This document shows, in pieces, positions 5,103-9,690 of a stretch of DNA of 9,690 bases; positions within the stretch are counted from its first letter, which is position 1, and each line of letters opens with the position of its first letter. The notes under the pieces were generated by a model. The model saw nothing but the letters and a program-made list of their open reading frames with translations. It did not search any database and was not told where the DNA came from. This DNA is from Thermococcaceae archaeon (GTDB lineage Archaea; Methanobacteriota_B; Thermococci; Thermococcales; Thermococcaceae). A program made the position numbers and the translations under genes. The stretch lies in assembly GCA_026986455.1 (NCBI GenBank), contig JALSON010000208.1, forward strand, positions 1 to 9,690, in the 5' to 3' direction.

Positions 5103-7265
5103 CTATTTTAAAAACTCATCCAGCGTGCCTTTTCTGGTTTTTTTGGCCTTTATTTTCGGGAGTTCAGCCCCGAAATGCCTGTAAATCGCTTCAAGAACCT
5201 TTTTCCCTATCCCCTCACCGGCCAGCAGTTCGCCCGGTCTGGCCCGTATAATGTCTTCCGCTGTCCTGAAGCCCGCATTGTAGAGGGCCCTTGCCCTCCT
5301 CCTTCCTATCTGCGGAATCTTAACGAGCTCAAGGAGTTCCTCCCTGACTCCGTGCTTCACCCTGAGGTGCAGATCCCTCAGAAATCTCAAAACCTCTTCA
5401 TCCGGATCAAATAGCCTGTAAATCTCTATCAGGGAATACATGAGCCAGTCAGCCAGTTCAAGAATCCTGTACAGGTCTCCGAAATCTATTCCATAAACCT
5501 CCAGGATTCTGGAATCCGGAACCTCGTTGACCCAGTCGAGGAGGAGCTTCGCTGTCTTCACCTCCCCGAGGAAGCTCTGAAAGTCATAATCCTCCCAGTA
5601 GGGAATGCTTTCATAGAGATGCTCCTCCATCTCGTATGCATAGTCCAGATAGTCCTCCATCTCCTTCTTTTTCACCCTCAGACTCCCCATATCCGGTGTC
5701 GATGCGAGGAGCTGAAAAACCCCGAGGGGATTTGGGTTCTCGTTGAGCTTTGGAATGGCCTCCCTGAACCTCTTGGCCGTCACGGGGTCAATATAAAGCT
5801 GGGAAGTTCTCATTCCAAAAGGCAGGGCTATAAAGCGGTCATTAAGGTCCAGATCAATGAATTCATTTTCAATTAGGAAATGGACTATTTTCCTGGCCTT
5901 TTCCTGAAGCGAGTCCATGTTCCTCCTCTGGTGGTGGTAGAAGGTTTTTTCCAGAAAATTAACCAGCTCGGGAAAGCTTTCCACACCGAAGTTTGTAATC
6001 AGGGCAAGAATCTGGCTCCTGAAGGCCATTTCATTCGCCAGCATTGAGAACAGCTTTTCAGGCTTTCCCATTATGTATTTCTCCATGAGCTCCCCGGGAT
6101 CCTCGGTTTTTGCCACTATAATGGCCTCTCCCACCTTATCATACTTCGGCCTTCCAGCTCTCCCCATCATCTGCTGTATTTCGAGAACCGGTATATCGCT
6201 CCAGCCAAAGTTGGAATAGCGCTTCGTATCGCGGATTATCACCCTGAAGGAGGGCAGGTTGAGCCCCATGGCTAAAGTGGGGGTTGCCGTTATCGCTTTA
6301 ACCCATCCTTCCCTGAAGGCGTCCTCAATCAGACTGCGCTCTTTCCTCCCAAGTCCCGCATGGTGGAAGGCCACCCCCTTCGTGAGAACCTCCTTGAGCC
6401 TGTCGTTGGTCGGGTTGCTCTCAATCGAGACCGCAAGCTCTTTGAGGTACCTCCTTTCCGGCTTTGTTAGAAGTCTGTAGACCTTTGAGGCCAGATCCAA
6501 TGCCTCCCTCTCGGCAGAGCGGCGCGTGTTCACGAAAACCAGAGCCTGCTTTCCGATTTTTACGGCATCCAGAACGAGGGAGTCCCACTGCGGCGGAAAT
6601 CTCTGGACTGTGCCGTCATCCCAGAAGAGCTCGCCGTGGGCAAAAACTCCCTTTTTGAGCTTAACCGGCCTCCACTCGCTCACTATCAGCTCGGCCTTGA
6701 GCCACTCGGCAAGTTCTTCGGCATTTCCTATTGTGGCGCTCAGTCCCACTATCTGGGCATTGTCCATTAGATGCGAGAGAATCATCTCAAGCGTCGCTCC
6801 TCTGTCATAGGATCCGAGGAGGTGGATTTCATCAGCAACGATGAACCTGATATCCCTTATCCACCCCGCCTTATGCCGCAGCAGGGAGTCAAATTTTTCG
6901 GATGTGGAGATTATGATGTCATACCTGCCCAGCCAGCTGTCGGCACTGTCATAGTCACCTGTTGTTACGGCAACCCTCAGTCCGAGGCTCTCCCACACCT
7001 TGAACTCCCTGTACTTCTCCTCGGCCAGAGCCTTCAGGGGAACCAGGTAAACCGCCTTTCCGCCCTCTCTGAGAAGTTTGTTTATCATGGCAATCTCGGC
7101 AACCAGCGTTTTTCCGCTCGCTGTCGGGATTGCAAGAACGAGGTTCTTCCCCTCCAGCACACCCTTCCTAATGGCTTCGGCCTGCGGGGGGTAGAGCTCC
7201 TCTATTCCCCTCTCCTCAATCAGCCTTATTATCCTCTCATCAACGGGAAGTTCATGCACCTTCAT
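5103..7265 (-). CDS. hel308: ATP-dependent DNA helicase Hel308 (Hjm), 720 aa
   Basis: A superfamily 2, Ski2-like 3'-5' DNA helicase acting at stalled replication forks, where it unwinds lagging-strand and forked structures. Q-motif YPPQ (25-28), motif I AIPTASGKT (45-53), motif II DEIH (145-148), motif III SATIGN (176-181), motif IV ALVFVNTRR (241-249) and motif VI QQMMGRAGRP (364-373) are all intact. A winged-helix domain (about 400-500), a ratchet helical domain (about 510-640) and a C-terminal helix-hairpin-helix domain (IPQIGRRRARALYNAGF, 650-666; GEGIGKKVLEA, 683-693) follow. The end TLDEFLK resembles a PCNA-interacting motif. ATG 7265 gives exactly 720 residues, the length of the Pyrococcus protein. 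Starts further upstream would lie before the promoter. No ribosome binding site is seen, and the predicted leader is about 6 bases. It shares a divergent promoter with the gene at 7324. Confidence 0.97.
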   Translation of the reverse strand: MKVHELPVDERIIRLIEERGIEELYPPQAEAIRKGVLEGKNLVLAIPTASGKTLVAEIAMINKLLREGGKAVYLVPLKALAEEKYREFKVWESLGLRVAVTTGDYDSADSWLGRYDIIISTSEKFDSLLRHKAGWIRDIRFIVADEIHLLGSYDRGATLEMILSHLMDNAQIVGLSATIGNAEELAEWLKAELIVSEWRPVKLKKGVFAHGELFWDDGTVQRFPPQWDSLVLDAVKIGKQALVFVNTRRSAEREALDLASKVYRLLTKPERRYLKELAVSIESNPTNDRLKEVLTKGVAFHHAGLGRKERSLIEDAFREGWVKAITATPTLAMGLNLPSFRVIIRDTKRYSNFGWSDIPVLEIQQMMGRAGRPKYDKVGEAIIVAKTEDPGELMEKYIMGKPEKLFSMLANEMAFRSQILALITNFGVESFPELVNFLEKTFYHHQRRNMDSLQEKARKIVHFLIENEFIDLDLNDRFIALPFGMRTSQLYIDPVTAKRFREAIPKLNENPNPLGVFQLLASTPDMGSLRVKKKEMEDYLDYAYEMEEHLYESIPYWEDYDFQSFLGEVKTAKLLLDWVNEVPDSRILEVYGIDFGDLYRILELADWLMYSLIEIYRLFDPDEEVLRFLRDLHLRVKHGVREELLELVKIPQIGRRRARALYNAGFRTAEDIIRARPGELLAGEGIGKKVLEAIYRHFGAELPKIKAKKTRKGTLDEFLK

Positions 7266-7283
7266 TCCAATCGAAATGAGTGG

Positions 7284-7310
7284 GGGAAACCGTTTTATAT
7301 GCTTTTGGTT
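7284..7310. promoter_or_regulatory. Shared divergent promoter of hel308 and the 193-aa gene
   Basis: TTTTATAT (7293-7300) reads ATATAAAA on the minus strand and can act as a TATA box in both directions. On the plus strand it is preceded by GGGAAACC (BRE-like, 7284-7291) and lies about 27 bases before ATG 7324. On the minus strand it is preceded by CCAAAAGC (BRE-like, 7301-7308) and lies about 32 bases before ATG 7265. Both spacings are right for archaeal initiation and give leaders of only about 2 and 6 bases. Confidence 0.7.
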
Positions 7311-7323
7311 AAGTTGGAATGCC

Positions 7324-7905
7324 ATGATGAGCATACCATATCTTGTGTTCGAGGTCAGCGGCAACCGCTATCTCATCGATGCATACTTCACTAAGATAGT
7401 CGAGAAAAAGGAGAGGCTTGCGGTTCTGATCCGGCCTTACAACATGAGCATTTACTCAAAAGAACCCCTCGGCAGGCCACTGGAACCCCTCCTGCGGGAG
7501 GACGAGCTTGATGGACTTCTCAAGGACGCCTTTGCTGAATCTTTTGAACGCTCAGGGGAAAGGTTCAACGAAAGGCTCAGGCATATGAGGAGATGGAACC
7601 TCTGGAGGTTTCTGGGGATTCCAACCGGCCATCAGAGACACATTGAGAAGGATGAGGAGCTGGCAGAGGAGAGCAGGGAGGCCATGATGGCGCTCACAAT
7701 CTTCAGGAAGGTTCTCGGGGTGAAAAAGGTGGAGGAGCTCGACAGAATCTCAATCAGGCCGATGGAATATGTTTACTACAATGTGCTCATTAAGGGGGAG
7801 GAGGTTTTTGACCGGGAGGGGAAAAAGGACAGGATATACACCCAGCTGATGATGTTCGATGAGTCATTCAAGAGGGAATTCCTGAGAAAATGGGAGAACA
7901 GGTAA
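7324..7905 (+). CDS. Hypothetical soluble protein divergent from hel308 (193 aa)
   Basis: I do not recognise a family. The N-terminal about 45 residues look beta-rich (PYLVFEVSGNRYLIDAYF; RLAVLIRPYNMSIY). The middle, about 56-130, is predicted helical and highly charged (ELDGLLKDAFAESFERSGERFNERLRHMRRWNLWRFLG; EKDEELAEESREAMM). The C-terminus mixes short strands and helix (YVYYNVLIKGEEVFD; MFDESFKREFLRKW). There is no cysteine, membrane segment or signal peptide, so it is probably cytoplasmic. ATG 7324 (or ATG 7327 next to it) is chosen because earlier in-frame starts lie upstream of the shared TATA box. The transcript would be essentially leaderless. Divergent pairing with hel308 through one promoter region suggests coordinated expression, but no role in repair can be claimed from sequence. 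Its stop is 13 bases from the stop of the convergent dppF-like gene. Confidence 0.85.
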   Translation: MMSIPYLVFEVSGNRYLIDAYFTKIVEKKERLAVLIRPYNMSIYSKEPLGRPLEPLLREDELDGLLKDAFAESFERSGERFNERLRHMRRWNLWRFLGIPTGHQRHIEKDEELAEESREAMMALTIFRKVLGVKKVEELDRISIRPMEYVYYNVLIKGEEVFDREGKKDRIYTQLMMFDESFKREFLRKWENR

Positions 7906-7907
7906 AC

Positions 7908-7913
7908 AAAAAA
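7908..7913 (-). terminator. T-tract terminator of the Opp/Dpp ATPase operon
   Basis: On the minus strand a TTTCGTTTTTTGT stretch follows directly after the stop of the F-type ATPase gene, with six consecutive T residues (plus-strand A at 7908-7913). No stem precedes it. This matches simple T-rich archaeal terminators and sits in the 13-base gap between two convergent genes. Confidence 0.5.
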
Positions 7914-7918
7914 CGAAA

Positions 7919-8893
7919 TCAGGACTTTGCATAAAGCCAGCAGGCAACATAATGGTCTCTCTCAACCTCGACGAGAGGCGGTTCCTCCTTTCTGCATACA
8001 TCCTTTGCAAATGGGCACCTCGGATGGAACCTGCATCCCGCGGGCGGGTTTACCGGACTCGGCGGTTCTCCCTTGACCATCTTTCTCTTGGCCTTGAGCT
8101 CCTGAGCAAGCTCCGGGTCAGGCACAGGGATTGCGGAAAGGAGCATCTGGGTGTATGGATGCAGCGGGTTCTCGAATATCCTGTCCGAAGGTCCAACCTC
8201 AACGAGCTTCCCGAGGTACATGACCCCTATCCTGTGGCTCATGTACTTTACCACACCGAGGTCATGGGAGATGAAGAGGTAGGTGAAGCCGTACTCAGAC
8301 TGCAACTCTTTCAGTGTGTTGAGGATGTTTGCCTGAACCGAAACGTCGAGTGCGGAGGTTGGCTCGTCAAGAACTATGAACTCCGGTTTAAGTGCCATGA
8401 GCCTTGCCAGAGCAATTCTCTGCCTCTGACCGCCTGAGAATTCATGGGGGTATCTGTAGAGGTGCATCTCGTTCAGCCCGACGCTCTCAAGAAGCTTTAT
8501 CACGAATTCCTCGGGGTCATCCACTTCAATTCCATGGAACCTGACAGGTTCCATGATTATATTGAAGACCGTTTGTCTGGGATTAAGGGAGGAATAGGGG
8601 TCTTGGAACATTATCTGGGCATTTCTTCTGAACCAGAGCAGATCTTTCCCCTTAAGGGACATTACGTCCTTTCCTTTGAAAATTATCTTGCCCTCTGTAG
8701 GTTCTATAAGCCTGAGTATAGTCCTTCCAGTGGTGGTTTTGCCGCATCCGCTCTCCCCCACAAGGCCAAATGTTTCACCTGACATTATCTCAAGTGTTAT
8801 TCCATCAACTGCTTTGACCCATGCTATTGTTCTGAGAAGGCTTTTGATGGGGAAATACTTTTTTAGACCCTCTACTTTAAGTACCGGCTTCAT
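7919..8893 (-). CDS. Oligopeptide/oligosaccharide ABC transporter ATPase, OppF/DppF type (324 aa)
   Basis: The second ATPase of an Opp/Dpp-type importer. Walker A is GESGCGKTT (residues 46-54), the Q-loop MFQDPYSSLNP (95-105), the signature FSGGQ (152-156), Walker B FIVLDEP (172-178), the D-loop SALD (180-183) and the switch His 210. The C-terminal oligo_HPY domain (from NPLHPYTQMLLSAIP, 242-256) ends in a cysteine set, Cys287, 293, 300 and 318. This matches the pattern that binds an iron-sulfur cluster in a related bacterial DppD, as I recall. ATG 8893 is chosen over the earlier start at 8941 because GAGGTGA lies 5 bases upstream and MKPVLKVEGLKKYF is the family N-terminus. The stop of the upstream D-type gene lies inside this ribosome binding site, implying coupled translation. 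Thermococcal relatives move peptides or oligosaccharides such as cellobiose, so the substrate is open. Confidence 0.95.
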   Translation of the reverse strand: MKPVLKVEGLKKYFPIKSLLRTIAWVKAVDGITLEIMSGETFGLVGESGCGKTTTGRTILRLIEPTEGKIIFKGKDVMSLKGKDLLWFRRNAQIMFQDPYSSLNPRQTVFNIIMEPVRFHGIEVDDPEEFVIKLLESVGLNEMHLYRYPHEFSGGQRQRIALARLMALKPEFIVLDEPTSALDVSVQANILNTLKELQSEYGFTYLFISHDLGVVKYMSHRIGVMYLGKLVEVGPSDRIFENPLHPYTQMLLSAIPVPDPELAQELKAKRKMVKGEPPSPVNPPAGCRFHPRCPFAKDVCRKEEPPLVEVERDHYVACWLYAKS

Positions 8894-8906
8894 ATTTTTC
8901 ACCTCA
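8894..8906 (-). promoter_or_regulatory. Ribosome binding site overlapping the upstream stop codon
   Basis: On the minus strand the bases read TGAGGTGAAAAAT followed by ATG. The TGA stop of the D-type ATPase is the first three bases of the strong Shine-Dalgarno GAGGTGA of the F-type gene. This decides the start at 8893 and suggests reinitiation, keeping the two ATPases in equal amounts. Confidence 0.85.
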
Positions 8907-9690
8907 GTAAAGATGACATGCAACAAAGTGTCCGTCCTCAATTTCCTTCAGCTCGGGTACTTTCTTCCTGCATATCTCCTTTGCGAATGGACACCTAGGG
9001 TGGAATCTGCAGCCTCCTGGGGGTGTTATCAGGTTTGGCACAGTTCCAGGGATGGCTTCAAGACGCTCCACTTTTATCATCGGGTTGGGGACAGCTTTAA
9101 GGAGACCCTTTGTATATGGATGGAGGGGGTTTTTGAAAATCTGTTCCACAGTTCCTATCTCTGCAACTTTTCCTGCATACATCACTATAACCCTCTGGGC
9201 GGTTTCAGCTACAACTCCGAGGTTATGGGTTATCAGAATAACAGTAGCGTTATACTTTCTCTTAAGCTCGTTAAGCAATTCAAGTATCTGGGCCTGAACA
9301 GTAACATCAAGGGCTGTCGTTGGCTCATCGGCTATGAGTATCTTCGGGTTGTTTGCTATACCTGTGCCTATGACAACACGCTGCTTCATGCCGCCGGACA
9401 GCTCATGCGGGTAGTTCTTCACCCTCCTTTCAGGATCTGGGAGAAGAACCTCGCGAAGAATGCTAATGACCTTTGGTATGCCTTCTTTTATATTTTTTAT
9501 CCTTCCATGGACCTCCATGCTCTCGGCTATCTGGTATCCAATGGTATATAGTGGGTCGAGGGAAGAATGGGGATCTTGGAAAATATATGCTATTTCGTTT
9601 CCTCTTATCTCCCTTATTTCCTCTTCATTGAGCTTGAGGAGGTCAACCGTGGAGCCGTCATTACGATGATATATTACTTGGCCGCTGACG
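8904..9690 (-). CDS. Oligopeptide/oligosaccharide ABC transporter ATPase, OppD/DppD type (partial, 5' end outside window)
   Basis: The C-terminal 261 residues of the first ATPase of the same importer. The frame stays open past the internal ATG at 9518 to the window edge, so that Met is not the start. In visible numbering the Q-loop is IFQDPHSSLDP (36-46), the signature LSGGM (97-101), Walker B ILIADEP (117-123), the D-loop TALD (125-128) and the switch His 155. The oligo_HPY segment NPLHPYTKGLLKAVP (187-201) leads to Cys227, 233, 240 and 258, the same cysteine pattern as its partner. Walker A must lie beyond 9690. It is a diverged paralogue of the F-type protein, with LSGGM as is usual for D-type subunits. 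Permease and binding-protein genes are expected upstream on this strand, outside the window. Confidence 0.95.
   Translation of the reverse strand, partial: VSGQVIYHRNDGSTVDLLKLNEEEIREIRGNEIAYIFQDPHSSLDPLYTIGYQIAESMEVHGRIKNIKEGIPKVISILREVLLPDPERRVKNYPHELSGGMKQRVVIGTGIANNPKILIADEPTTALDVTVQAQILELLNELKRKYNATVILITHNLGVVAETAQRVIVMYAGKVAEIGTVEQIFKNPLHPYTKGLLKAVPNPMIKVERLEAIPGTVPNLITPPGGCRFHPRCPFAKEICRKKVPELKEIEDGHFVACHLY

Noticed and set aside
7266..7364. A longer Hel308 N-terminus starting at 7364
   Set aside because: The extra 33 residues would be encoded upstream of the likely promoter and inside the divergent gene. MKVHELPVDERI is the family N-terminus and gives the usual 720 residues.
8676..9551. 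A 291-codon plus-strand open frame opposite the importer ATPase genes
   Set aside because: It is antisense to two strongly conserved ABC ATPases and its translation shows no domain or sensible composition.
9460..9690. An A+T-rich patch in the partial D-type ATPase gene as a sign of gene transfer
   Set aside because: The reading frame is intact, the motifs are normal and the stretch is short. It is too little to separate from ordinary codon variation.

Overview
The window looks like chromosomal DNA of a hyperthermophilic euryarchaeon of the order Thermococcales (Thermococcus or Pyrococcus type). The evidence is a full-length Hel308/Hjm helicase of 720 residues that closely resembles my memory of the Pyrococcus furiosus protein, archaeal UPF0200 and UPF0201 proteins, GGAGGTGAT-type ribosome binding sites, and archaeal BRE/TATA promoters placed about 26 bases before near-leaderless starts. 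The DNA is gene dense. No tRNA, rRNA, CRISPR array or insertion sequence was seen, and the longest stretch without a gene is about 154 bases.

Region 1 (1-3120, + strand) is one tightly overlapping operon that enters from outside the window. It holds the C-terminal end of a small DUF2178-like membrane protein, a 117-residue membrane protein, a 69-residue XRE/Cro-type repressor-like protein, a 125-residue membrane protein, an ABC ATPase and an ABC-2/NatB-like permease. Neighbouring genes abut or overlap by 8 to 26 bases and most have a clear ribosome binding site inside the previous gene. This suggests a co-translated, self-regulated export system of unknown substrate.

Region 2 (3121-5060) holds a UPF0201 gene (-), a ZIP/GufA-type metal transporter gene (+) and a UPF0200 P-loop kinase-like gene (-). 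The permease and UPF0201 genes meet stop to stop with no gap. The ZIP and UPF0200 genes overlap at their 3' ends by 32 bases. The UPF0201/ZIP intergenic region carries a 20-base promoter element twice (19/20 identical) with a degenerate six-base tandem repeat between the copies.

Region 3 (5103-7905) holds hel308 (-), the replication-fork repair helicase, and a divergent gene for a 193-residue soluble protein that I do not recognise. The two appear to share one TATA region of about 10 bases, and both transcripts would be nearly leaderless.

Region 4 (7919-9690, - strand) is the downstream end of an Opp/Dpp-type ABC importer operon: the C-terminal 261 residues of the D-type ATPase followed by the complete F-type ATPase. 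Both have the C-terminal oligo_HPY cysteine cluster. Substrate-binding protein and permeases are presumably to the right of the window. In Thermococcales this family takes up either peptides or oligosaccharides, so the substrate cannot be fixed from here.
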